64,000 bases of DNA. Origin: Chloroflexota bacterium. Lineage in GTDB: Bacteria; Chloroflexota; Dehalococcoidia; UBA2979. Each line of letters starts with the position of its first letter. Within the stretch, counting starts at the first letter, position 1. The notes beneath the pieces are model-generated. The model did no database searches and was not told the DNA's origin. It saw nothing but the letters and a program-made list of their open reading frames with translations. Positions 1-8,951 of this stretch are shown in pieces. The DNA is taken from positions 33,314 to 97,313 of the forward strand of contig QWRD01000004.1 in NCBI GenBank assembly GCA_003670575.1. Direction: 5' to 3'. The translations under genes and the position numbers were made by a program.

Positions 1-2
1 GC

Positions 3-41
3 GTCCGCATCGGTGTCACCGAGATGCAGTGGGATCCGTAG
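3..41 (+). CDS. C-terminal end of an upstream gene, possibly GTPase Obg (partial)
   Basis: The first 41 bases read in frame 3 as a twelve-residue tail, VRIGVTEMQWDP, then a TAG stop. Obg GTPases often end in a similar R-I-G-x-x-E-x-x-W/Y tail, and obg commonly lies directly upstream of nadD, which starts 27 bases later here. The other two frames give less protein-like tails. The match rests on very few residues, so this is a suggestion only. Confidence 0.4.
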   Translation, partial: VRIGVTEMQWDP

Positions 42-68
42 CGCGTCTGGGATGAGGGCGGTGCTGGC

Positions 69-677
69 GTGAACTGGGACCCGGTTCGGACCGGCGTGCT
101 GGGTGGCACCTTCGACCCACCGCACTTGGCGCATCTCGTGCTGGCTGCGGCCGCCCGACGGGCGTTGGGCCTCGATCGGGTGCTCTTCGTCCCCGCCGGC
201 GTGCCGTGGCGGAAGGCGGGACGCGAGGTCTCACCCGCCGCCGCGCGCGTGCGGATGCTGCAGGCAGCCATCGCTCCACTGCCGTGGGCCGCGCTCCGAA
301 CCATCGAGGTGGAGCGAGACGGCCCGTCGTACAGCGCGGAGACGATGGAGACCCTCACCGCCGGAGAGCCTGGCGACTGGTGGTTCATCCTCGGCTCCGA
401 CGCGCTGGCCGACTTACCGCACTGGCATGAGCCTGCTCGGCTGCTCGCCGCCACGAAGCTTGCGCTCGTGCGCCGTCCGGACGGCACTGAGCGCATCCCC
501 CCGGAGGTGTTCGCAGCGCTTCCCGGCCTCGAGGCGCGCATCGACCCGGTGGCCGCGCCCGCGCTCGAAATATCCTCGACGGATCTGCGTGCGCGTATCC
601 GCGACGGGCGCCCGACGCAGCACCTGCTGCCGGCGCCCGTGCGGGAGGTGATCGATGAGTTGGGCCTCTACCGCTGA
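69..677 (+). CDS. nadD: Nicotinate-nucleotide adenylyltransferase
   Basis: Makes nicotinate adenine dinucleotide from nicotinate mononucleotide and ATP in NAD biosynthesis. The 202-residue protein has the usual family length. The nucleotidyltransferase motif GGTFDPPHLAH sits at residues 12-22, giving the T/HxxH site, and the second conserved motif ISST starts at residue 168 with a downstream Arg. A GTG start places the motif the usual short distance from the N-terminus. It is convergent with the terC-type gene, with only a few bases between the two stops. The usual rsfS neighbour downstream is missing. Confidence 0.95.
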   Translation: MNWDPVRTGVLGGTFDPPHLAHLVLAAAARRALGLDRVLFVPAGVPWRKAGREVSPAAARVRMLQAAIAPLPWAALRTIEVERDGPSYSAETMETLTAGEPGDWWFILGSDALADLPHWHEPARLLAATKLALVRRPDGTERIPPEVFAALPGLEARIDPVAAPALEISSTDLRARIRDGRPTQHLLPAPVREVIDELGLYR

Positions 678-681
678 CCGC

Positions 682-1638
682 TCAGTGCTGCACGTGGTCG
701 AAGTCCACCTCGCGGGCCGGCGATGGCTTTGGCGTCGACAGCATTGAAGCAATGACCGCGACTGTGAGGATGCCCACGATCACGCCTAGGCTGATCAGCG
801 CAGGCACGTGGAACAGATCGATGAGCAGCAGTTTCATGCCGACGAACATGAGAATGAACATGAGCGCGAGCCGAAGATACACAAGACCGCCGAGATAGCC
901 GCTCAGCACGAAGTACAGCGAACGTAGCCCGAGTAGGGCCGCGATAGTCGCAGTGAAGACGATGAACGGGTCGCTGGTGACCGCGAAGATCGCCGGGACG
1001 GAATCGACCGCAAAGACGACGTCCGCGGCCTCGATGAGCAGCAGCGCCACAAAGAGCGTCGTCATATGCCACACCCCCGCGCGGCGGACGAAGAAATTCT
1101 GACCCGCCAACTCGTCAGTGATCGGCATAAACCGGCGCACAAACTGAATCAGGCGGCTATCTCCGGTGGACGAGACATGCTGCTCCTCCCGCCACAACTT
1201 GATCGCCGTCACGATCAGCAGCGCGCCGAAGATATACAGGACGGGATAGAAGTTTGCGATGAGCGCGCCGCCCACCGCGATCAGCACCGCACGCATCACC
1301 AGTGCGCCGATTACGCCCCAGAACAGCAGCCGGTGCTGGTATACGGCTGGGATCTTGAGCGCCTGAAAGGTGAGCAGGAAGACAAAGAGGTTGTCGATGC
1401 TGAGCGAGTATTCAATGAGGTAGCCAGTCGTCCACTGGAGACCGACCTCCGTGCCCATACGCCAGTAGACGCCCGCGTTGAAGACGAGTGCGAGCGCGAC
1501 CCAGAATGCGCTCCATGCCAACGCTTCGCGGCGTGACACCTCGTGCGCGCTGCGGTGGAAGACCAAGAGGTCGAGAGCCAGCAGGGCAAGCACCGCTGCT
1601 GTGAAGATCACCCAGGGTAATGCGTCGCCAACGGACAT
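682..1638 (-). CDS. TerC-family integral membrane protein, probable manganese exporter
   Basis: A 318-residue protein of the TerC/Alx family with about eight hydrophobic segments. Recognisable stretches are the N-terminal Asp-Leu-Leu-Val-Phe-His-Arg and the paired Asp-Asn-Leu-Phe-Val and Phe-Ala-Val-Asp-Ser-Val-Pro segments typical of the family. TerC/Alx proteins are linked to Mn2+ efflux or metalation of secreted proteins. The frame is open 30 codons further upstream, but that stretch lies in a manganese riboswitch. The start at 1638 has an AGG seven bases upstream and gives a normal family N-terminus. Regulation by Mn2+ through the riboswitch is the natural reading. Confidence 0.9.
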   Translation of the reverse strand: MSVGDALPWVIFTAAVLALLALDLLVFHRSAHEVSRREALAWSAFWVALALVFNAGVYWRMGTEVGLQWTTGYLIEYSLSIDNLFVFLLTFQALKIPAVYQHRLLFWGVIGALVMRAVLIAVGGALIANFYPVLYIFGALLIVTAIKLWREEQHVSSTGDSRLIQFVRRFMPITDELAGQNFFVRRAGVWHMTTLFVALLLIEAADVVFAVDSVPAIFAVTSDPFIVFTATIAALLGLRSLYFVLSGYLGGLVYLRLALMFILMFVGMKLLLIDLFHVPALISLGVIVGILTVAVIASMLSTPKPSPAREVDFDHVQH

Positions 1639-1695
1639 AAAAAAACCTGTGTCTCTCCCGGCGTATTGCATGGTATCCCCATGCGCCGGAGCGAT

Positions 1696-1806
1696 GGCAG
1701 GTCTGGCCACGGCGTGTCCGCCGCTCACGAGCCGGGGCGCACAGTGGGTGCGCCCGTGATGTCGACTCAGTCACCCACCGATGGTGGGCAGCTACTCCCC
1801 TGACGT
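1696..1806 (-). promoter_or_regulatory. yybP-ykoY manganese riboswitch upstream of the TerC gene
   Basis: On the minus strand the leader contains GGGGAGTAGC (complement of 1791-1800), the hallmark loop of the yybP-ykoY class. The matching second conserved loop, GCCAGACCTG, follows about 85 bases later (complement of about 1697-1706). Between them lie a G-C rich hairpin (CCCACC/GGTGGG) and further pairable arms. CAGG just before the first loop can pair with CCTG after AGACC to close P1. This class binds Mn2+ and usually controls TerC/Alx or MntP-type genes, as here. The P1 closing stem is about 60 bases from the start codon. The exact ends are estimated. Confidence 0.85.
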
Positions 1807-1838
1807 GATCGAATGTACCAGATGACCTCGAATGCCGC

Positions 1839-2540
1839 TCAACTGGGCCGCCAGCCCTCAGGCGCCTTGCCGATGAGCATTGAGGCGCGCGGGATCGGCG
1901 GGAGCAGGAACGGGCGCAGCTGCGCGTTCCGGACGTGCTCGTAGCCGGCGGCGCGGGCGTGCGCGAGTAACGTGCGCACTGGGCGCAGTTGCGGGTCGCG
2001 CACCCCGGGCGAGAGCACGAAGCGGTTCCAGGCATCGAGGGGTGCGCTGCCCGTGGGCGCGAACTCCCAGATCAGCGCGAGCCCTCCACCGACGAGCACA
2101 CGCCGCACCTCGACGAGCATCGCGTCCAGCTCCGTGTCGGTGAGGTGCTTCACCACGTACCCGCAGGTCACGAGGTGGAACGACTCGTCCTCGAACGGGA
2201 GCGCGGTCGCGGAGCCCTGAGCCAGTTCGGGACCGACGCCGTCGCGGGCGTCCTCACGCGCCAGCTGTAGCGCGGCGGCGGAGAAGTCGAGGCCCACCGG
2301 AGCGCGGTCGAACCCAACACGCGAGTCGATGAAGCGCAGCAGCGCGCCGCGCCCGCAGCCGATGTCCAGCCAGCGCTGGTCCGGCTTCAGGTCGAAGTGC
2401 TCCGGGATGCGCATGAGCGGGGTGTTCACCGCCCACTGGCCGAGCGTCCCCATCGCCCAGCGCACCGCGAGGCTGCTCAACCCGGGGCTCGTGAGCCAGC
2501 GGTCGTATTCGGTACGGCGGTCGGCCTCGGGATTGGTCAT
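1839..2540 (-). CDS. Class I SAM-dependent methyltransferase
   Basis: A 233-residue methyltransferase of the UbiE/Methyltransf_11 type. Motif I LDIGCGRG lies at about residues 58-65. The acidic end of beta-2 is GLDFS (Asp85), followed by an ALPFEDESF motif and a VTCGYVV stretch equivalent to motif II. These bind S-adenosylmethionine. The substrate cannot be read from the sequence. It runs in the same direction as gyrB and the 166-residue gene upstream, with a 67-base gap, and may be cotranscribed with them. An ATG with no strong ribosome binding site is the natural start. Confidence 0.8.
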   Translation of the reverse strand: MTNPEADRRTEYDRWLTSPGLSSLAVRWAMGTLGQWAVNTPLMRIPEHFDLKPDQRWLDIGCGRGALLRFIDSRVGFDRAPVGLDFSAAALQLAREDARDGVGPELAQGSATALPFEDESFHLVTCGYVVKHLTDTELDAMLVEVRRVLVGGGLALIWEFAPTGSAPLDAWNRFVLSPGVRDPQLRPVRTLLAHARAAGYEHVRNAQLRPFLLPPIPRASMLIGKAPEGWRPS

Positions 2541-2607
2541 GCGTCGATGGTGGCACGTGGCGGGCTGAGTCGGAAGGGCTGGGGGCTACGGGGTGGAGGT
2601 GATGCGC

Positions 2608-3108
2608 CTAATCGAGCAGGAAGGAGAGCCGCACCTGCGCGTCGCGCTCAGTGGCCCAGTCGCACATCGCGGCGAGGTCGAGCAGGCGCGCGCCGAGCGG
2701 CGGGTCGTGACCCTCGACGAGTGCACGCAGCGTCGGGTCGTCCGCGGCGAGTGCCGTGGCGACCTCGCGGCAGGCGGCGGCGAGGGGGGCGGCGTCCTGC
2801 CACGCGTGTTCCAGGGCGTGGCGGTCGTCCTCATCCTCAATGTCGCGGTCGGCGAAAGTGAGCAGAGGGCGGAGGTCGACCTTGTGCCGGCGCTGCATGT
2901 GCAACGCGGCCTGTGCGAGCTCGTGCATTCCGCCGAGGCGGATGCTGTACGCCCAGGAGATGAAGAACAGCACCACGGTGGCGTCGCCGCCGAACGCGAG
3001 CGGGCAGACCTCGGGCACCCCGTCGTCGCCGCCCGTCAGGCCGCCCTGCGCGAACTCGACGAACAGGCCGCGGCCGGACTCCGGCAGTGCCGACTGCGGC
3101 CCCGTCAC
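2608..3108 (-). CDS. Hypothetical protein downstream of gyrB
   Basis: A 166-residue soluble, Ala/Leu-rich, probably helical protein that I do not recognise. It contains a hydrophobic VVLFFISWAYSIRLGG stretch near residue 50, followed by His/Arg/Asp-rich helices. The GTG start lies three bases after the gyrB stop, so translational coupling to gyrB is likely. That coupling and the sustained coding character support a real gene. No catalytic motif is visible, so no function is given. Confidence 0.6.
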   Translation of the reverse strand: MTGPQSALPESGRGLFVEFAQGGLTGGDDGVPEVCPLAFGGDATVVLFFISWAYSIRLGGMHELAQAALHMQRRHKVDLRPLLTFADRDIEDEDDRHALEHAWQDAAPLAAACREVATALAADDPTLRALVEGHDPPLGARLLDLAAMCDWATERDAQVRLSFLLD

Positions 3109-3111
3109 GAC

Positions 3112-5052
<1,941 letters not shown>

Positions 5053-5212
5053 AGAACCTCGCTCGGTATCAGGTGCGATTGGGCCGCGATCGGCAGAGGC
5101 GGCGTGGCCTCGATAGGCGTCTATGGTACCACGAACGGCCGTTCGGGCACCCGCGCGACGGCATGCGCGCGCGCCTCCCAGCAGGGTCTCCGCAGCCCCT
5201 ACAATCGGGTTT

Positions 5213-5674
5213 ATGAGCGATGCGGATACACCCCTCGAAGAGATACACATGCGACCGATCGGGGTGGTCGCGGGGGGTGACAGCGACGTCTCGCGCTGGG
5301 ACTGGTCGCGGGTGCGCAGCGAGCTGCGGCTGCTCCCGGAGCACGCCGACGCGCTGCTCGGCCTCGATGGCTACACCCACGTGATCGTCGTCGGCTGGCT
5401 GGACCGGATTCCCGCAGAGTTGCGTGCGCGACCTCGGGCGTACCCGGCGGGCGACGAGCGGCTGCCGCTGCAGGGTGCGCTGGCACTGCGTGGCGGCGCG
5501 CGGCCGAACCCGATCGCCGTCACCGTCTGCCGCTTGCTGGCCATCGATGGCGCGGTGCTGCGCCTCGAGGGCCTCGACCTCGTGGACGGGACGCCGGTGC
5601 TGGACGTGAAGCCGTACATCGCGCACTACGACGCGGTGACAGAGGCACGCATCCCGAAGTGGGCAGGGGGTTGA
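5213..5674 (+). CDS. trmO: TrmO/TsaA-type tRNA N6-methyladenosine methyltransferase
   Basis: A 153-residue protein of the TsaA/VirR (UPF0066) family. Family features visible are the N-terminal RPIGVV strand, the L-x-G-L-x-G-Y-T-H-V-I-V-V segment, the RPNPIAVTVCRLL block and the C-terminal PVLDVKPYI motif. E. coli TrmO N-methylates t6A37 in tRNA-Thr using SAM. This homolog has only the TsaA core, so whether it has the same substrate is uncertain. It is divergent from gyrB. A TACAAT -10-like hexamer lies just upstream of the ATG at 5213, suggesting a very short leader. Confidence 0.8.
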   Translation: MSDADTPLEEIHMRPIGVVAGGDSDVSRWDWSRVRSELRLLPEHADALLGLDGYTHVIVVGWLDRIPAELRARPRAYPAGDERLPLQGALALRGGARPNPIAVTVCRLLAIDGAVLRLEGLDLVDGTPVLDVKPYIAHYDAVTEARIPKWAGG

Positions 5675-5730
5675 AGCCTGCCGGTTGCCCCGGACTTGCC
5701 TCGGCCCGCCGAGGCCCGGACACTGGCGGC

Positions 5731-6822
5731 ATGGATCTAGGAATCGTCGGCATCGCGCGTTCGGGGAAGAGCTCGCTGTTCAACGCGGTCACGCGAGGAC
5801 AGGCGCAGGTCGGCGCGTACTCATCGCAGCAGGAGCCGAACGTCGGCATGGCGCGGGTGCCGGATGCGCGCGTCGATGCGCTGGCGCGCGTGTTCAAGCC
5901 GAAGAAGGTCACGTACGCCGAGATCCGCTGGGTGGACTACCCGGTCGCCGGCTTCGGGCAGGAGGGCCCCGGCGCGCGCTTCCTCGCGGAGATCGCGGGC
6001 CTCGACGCGTTGGTGCACGTGGTGCGTGCGTTCGAGGACGAGGCGGTGCCGCACCCGGACGTCACCATCGACCCCCATCGCGACCTCGAATCGCTCGACC
6101 TCGAGCTGACGTTCGCCGACCTCGGGCTGATCGAGCGGCGGCTGGCGCGCATCGAGTCGGAGATGCGCTCGATCAAGGCGGCCGAGCGCGGGCGGCTGGA
6201 GCAGGACCGCGCGCTGCTGCAGCGGTTGCAGGCCGACCTCGAGGCTGGCCACGCGGTTCGCACCGTCGCGCTGACCGAGGTGGAAGAGCGGCTGCTCACC
6301 GCGTACCAGTTCGTGACGCGGCTCCCGGTGCTGGTGATCATCAACATCGGCGAGGACGATCTGCCGCGCGCGGCCGAGATCGAGGCGGCGTTCGCGGAGC
6401 GCCACGGCGGCCCCGGCGTCGCGTTCGCCGCGCTGTGCGCGAAGGTCGAGGCGGAGCTCGCGACGATGGATGAGGCGGAGGCGGTGGAGTTCCGCCGCGA
6501 CCTCGGCCTGCCGCCGGAGTCGCCGCTGGATCGCGCGATCCAGGCCGCGTATGCGCTGCTCGGGCTGCAATCGTTCCTGACCGCCGGCGAGGACGAGTGC
6601 CGCGCCTGGACGGTGCGTCGAGGCGCCAGCGCGCCGGAGGCGGCGGGCAAGATCCACTCGGACCTGGAGCGCGGTTTCATTCGCGCCGAGGTCACCTCCT
6701 GGCAGGAGCTCGCCGAGGCCGGCTCCAATGCCGAGTTGAAGCGCCGCGGCAAGCTCCGCACAGAGGGCAAGACCTACCTCGTGCAGGACGGCGACGTGAT
6801 CAATATCCTGTTCAACGTCTGA
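5731..6822 (+). CDS. ychF: Redox-regulated ATPase YchF (OLA1 family)
   Basis: An Obg-related P-loop NTPase that prefers ATP and binds ribosomes. The 363-residue protein begins MDLGIVGIARSGKSS, with the P-loop at residues 6-14. The central helical/coiled region lies around residues 130-200. The C-terminal TGS domain ends GKTYLVQDGDVINILFNV, as in the family. In typical YchF the G4 specificity motif is NxxE rather than NKxD; here the region reads VIINIGEDD, consistent with relaxed base preference. The ATG at 5731 gives the canonical N-terminus. Confidence 0.93.
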   Translation: MDLGIVGIARSGKSSLFNAVTRGQAQVGAYSSQQEPNVGMARVPDARVDALARVFKPKKVTYAEIRWVDYPVAGFGQEGPGARFLAEIAGLDALVHVVRAFEDEAVPHPDVTIDPHRDLESLDLELTFADLGLIERRLARIESEMRSIKAAERGRLEQDRALLQRLQADLEAGHAVRTVALTEVEERLLTAYQFVTRLPVLVIINIGEDDLPRAAEIEAAFAERHGGPGVAFAALCAKVEAELATMDEAEAVEFRRDLGLPPESPLDRAIQAAYALLGLQSFLTAGEDECRAWTVRRGASAPEAAGKIHSDLERGFIRAEVTSWQELAEAGSNAELKRRGKLRTEGKTYLVQDGDVINILFNV

Positions 6823-6831
6823 GTTCGCCCC

Positions 6832-7212
6832 ATGCCTGACTGGCTCTGGCGCTTCATCCTCATCGCGGTGGGCGCGATGGCGTTGCTCGGCGGCCTCGGC
6901 TGGATGGCGTATTGCGATGCGGCGGTGCGAGCGCTGATCGAGCGCGTCGAGGACTTGTCGTGGCGGCGGCGGGCCGGGGTGGCGTTCGCGGTCGCGCGGG
7001 ATGCACGGGTGCCGTGGTGGGCGCGAGCCGTTCCGTTGCTGGTGGCGGTCTACCTCGTCATTCCGCTGGACATCATCCCCGACTTCATCCCGGTGATTGG
7101 GCAGCTTGATGACGTGCTGATCATCGGCATCGCGCTGTGGGTGATGCTGCGCGCGATCCCGCCCGACGTGCTGGAGGAGCATGTCCGCGCCGCCGAGCGT
7201 GCCGAGGGGTAG
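6832..7212 (+). CDS. YkvA/DUF1232 family small membrane protein
   Basis: A 126-residue protein with an N-terminal transmembrane segment (about residues 6-27). The DUF1232 core follows: WWARAVPLLVAVYLVIPLDIIPDFIPVIG is represented by the W-W-A-R, Y-L-V-I-P-L-D and IPDFIPVIGQLDD elements at about residues 62-92. Family function is unknown. It starts ten bases after ychF and is probably cotranscribed with it. Confidence 0.8.
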   Translation: MPDWLWRFILIAVGAMALLGGLGWMAYCDAAVRALIERVEDLSWRRRAGVAFAVARDARVPWWARAVPLLVAVYLVIPLDIIPDFIPVIGQLDDVLIIGIALWVMLRAIPPDVLEEHVRAAERAEG

Positions 7213-7309
7213 CGGCGCCCGAGCACGGACTGTGCGGTGCCAATCGCTCGCGCACTGCGTATCATTTGCCCGCGCGACCGGTTGGGCGCGAGAGAAGGCG
7301 GATGGCGAG

Positions 7310-8167
7310 ATGACACAGGACAACGGTCGACAGGCGCTGGGCGAGATCATGGCGGCTGTGGAGCATGCGTTGGGCGGGGCCGCGCCCGTCGCCGTCGCGA
7401 CGGTGGTTGATGCCGGCGAGTTGGGCATCGAGGTTGGCGCGAAGATGCTGGTGCGGCGGGACGGCACCACCGTCGGCAGCATCGATGGCGCGGTCGTCGA
7501 CGCGCAGGTGGTGACCGAGGCGATGGCGGCGTTCGAGCAGTTCCCGCGCGCCGTCCTGCAGTCGATGTACGTCGGACGCGCGCACGAGGCGGTCGCACGA
7601 CGCTCGCAGGCGCAACCCGGCGATGCGCGGCTGATGCTGGAGGTGTTCGAGGCGCCCGCACGACTGGTGGTTGTGGGCGGTGGCCATGTCGGATTGCAGA
7701 TCGCGAACTTCGGCGCGCTGCTCGGGTTCCGCATCACGGTGATCGATGACCGCCCCGAATTCGCGAACCCGGAGCGCTTCCCGATGGCCGACGAGGTGCT
7801 CTGCAAGGACATCGACACCGCTATCGACGAGATGCGCATCGACTCGACGTGCTCCGTGGTACTGGTCTCGCGTGGGCACCAGCAGGACACGCTGGCGCTG
7901 CGGCACGTTGCGGAGCGCGGCGCGGGCTACGTGGGGATGATTGGCAGCCGCCGACGCACCACTGTTGTGATGCAGAACCTCGCGCAGGAGGGGATCGCCG
8001 CCGACGCGCTGGCGCACGTCCACACGCCGATCGGGCTGGACATCGGCGCGGAGACGCCCGAGGAGATTGCGCTCTCGATCCTCGCGGAGATCGTGCTGGA
8101 GCGGCACGGCGGCACCGGCCGCAAGCTGTCGACGCTCACCAGCCGCCGCCAGGCTGACCGCGGCTGA
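7310..8167 (+). CDS. XdhC/CoxI-type protein with Rossmann C-domain
   Basis: A 285-residue XdhC-family protein. XdhC-type chaperones bind molybdenum cofactor and support its sulfuration for xanthine-dehydrogenase or CO-dehydrogenase enzymes. The N-terminal XdhC_CoxI domain (residues about 20-70) is followed by a Rossmann domain with VVVGGGHVGLQIA at about residue 120 and a C-terminal GYVGMIGSRRR motif. The segment normally reading G-G-G-C-G-E-A-E-V reads SIDGAVVDAQV here, so the conserved Cys is replaced by Ala. That Cys is retained in the short paralog at 8493. The two may act together. The ATG at 7310 was chosen because it begins the conserved region. Confidence 0.82.
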   Translation: MTQDNGRQALGEIMAAVEHALGGAAPVAVATVVDAGELGIEVGAKMLVRRDGTTVGSIDGAVVDAQVVTEAMAAFEQFPRAVLQSMYVGRAHEAVARRSQAQPGDARLMLEVFEAPARLVVVGGGHVGLQIANFGALLGFRITVIDDRPEFANPERFPMADEVLCKDIDTAIDEMRIDSTCSVVLVSRGHQQDTLALRHVAERGAGYVGMIGSRRRTTVVMQNLAQEGIAADALAHVHTPIGLDIGAETPEEIALSILAEIVLERHGGTGRKLSTLTSRRQADRG

Positions 8168-8217
8168 CGAACCTCGGTCGAGGCGCGCTGCAGCACGGTT
8201 GCGCGAGTGTTATGATG

Positions 8218-8423
8218 CGGCATGACGGCGTCGACGTGGCGTCGTGCCGATGGGTGATTCGGTTGACGATAAGTCGACGTATGAGAGCCAGCCCCACCCG
8301 GGTTACGCGAGTAACTCGGAGGTATCCCTCTGGGGCATAAGGGTCGTCTCGAGCAATCGAGTCGGCCCTTGTGCTATTTCCCACCCCCGGGTGCACGCAC
8401 CCTCGGCGGTAGCCCTCACCGAG
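8218..8423 (+). ncRNA. Candidate structured RNA between the two XdhC-type genes
   Basis: The 325-base gap 8168-8492 holds a run of strong hairpins. H1 (8218-8249) has a 10-bp stem. H2 is 8262-8278. H3 (8298-8319) has a 9-bp stem closed by a GCGA tetraloop. H4 is 8319-8330. H5 (8335-8374) has an 18-bp stem with one U-U mismatch and a GCAA tetraloop. H6 is 8389-8402. GCCCC at 8291 can pair with GGGGC at 8332 to enclose H3 and H4. A TATGAT -10-like box lies at 8211 and a second at 8460. It matches no riboswitch, 6S, SRP, RNase P or tmRNA consensus I know. Whether it is a cis leader or a separate small RNA is open. Confidence 0.55.
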
Positions 8424-8492
8424 CAATACGCGGCCGATCCCGACGCGGATTCACGCTGCTATGATGAATGCAGATTTTTGGGAGGGTGCAGG

Positions 8493-8807
8493 ATGAGTCA
8501 AGAACTGTTCGCCGAGATTCTTACCGCCCAGGCGCAGGGCCAGCCCCGCGTGTTGGCGACCGTGTCGGACGCTCGAGGTTCCACTCCGCGCAGCCCCGGC
8601 GCGCACCTGCTGCTGCGCCCCGATGGGAGCTTCATGGGCACCATTGGTGGCGGCTGCGGCGAGGCCGAGGTCTGGCAGGAGGCGATGGAGACCATGGCCG
8701 ATGGTCGGCCGCGGGTGGTAGTCGTTGACCTCACCGAGCCCGTGGACGGCGAGGACAAGATCTGCGGCGGGATCATGGAAGTCTTCATCGAGCGCGTCTC
8801 CGGCTGA
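8493..8807 (+). CDS. XdhC/CoxI N-terminal domain protein
   Basis: A 104-residue stand-alone XdhC_CoxI domain. It keeps the family signatures S-T-P-R-x-P-G-A, G-T-I-G-G-G-C-G-E-A-E-V (with the conserved Cys) and the terminal ICGGIMEVFIE. It lacks the Rossmann domain carried by the 285-residue paralog upstream. The two proteins resemble a full XdhC split into complementary parts. Start at 8493 has GGAGG nine bases upstream, and a TATGAT box lies 28 bases before the start. No molybdoenzyme structural gene is in the window. Confidence 0.82.
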   Translation: MSQELFAEILTAQAQGQPRVLATVSDARGSTPRSPGAHLLLRPDGSFMGTIGGGCGEAEVWQEAMETMADGRPRVVVVDLTEPVDGEDKICGGIMEVFIERVSG

Positions 8808-8890
8808 CCGGCCCAGGCCGGTGTTGCTGGCGGAACCGTCCGCAGTCTGCGGTTGGGTAGTGCTGGGTAGCGATGTGATCTGAGTCATAC

Positions 8891-8922
8891 GAACGCGCGG
8901 TGAGAGCCGCGCGTTCTTGCTT
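8891..8922 (+). terminator. Hairpin terminator after the XdhC-domain gene
   Basis: GAACGCGCGG at 8891-8900 pairs perfectly with CCGCGCGTTC at 8907-8916 across a six-base loop, then TTGCTTC follows. The stem is strong but the T-run is weak. It lies between the XdhC-domain stop and murT. Confidence 0.5.
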
Positions 8923-8951
8923 CGATCAGGATGCGCGATGAAGGAGCGGCG

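Noticed and set aside
1639..1728. N-terminal extension of the TerC gene
   Set aside because: The 30 extra codons lie in the manganese riboswitch leader, and the shorter start fits the family and has a ribosome site.
5821..7890. 689-codon minus-strand frame opposite ychF, ykvA-like and xdhC genes
   Set aside because: Shadow of clearly coding genes with no recognisable motif.
8218..8423. Assignment of the structured RNA to a known class (Moco, c-di-GMP-I, cobalamin, ydaO, 6S, RNase P, SRP)
   Set aside because: I compared the conserved motifs I remember for each and none matched well enough.
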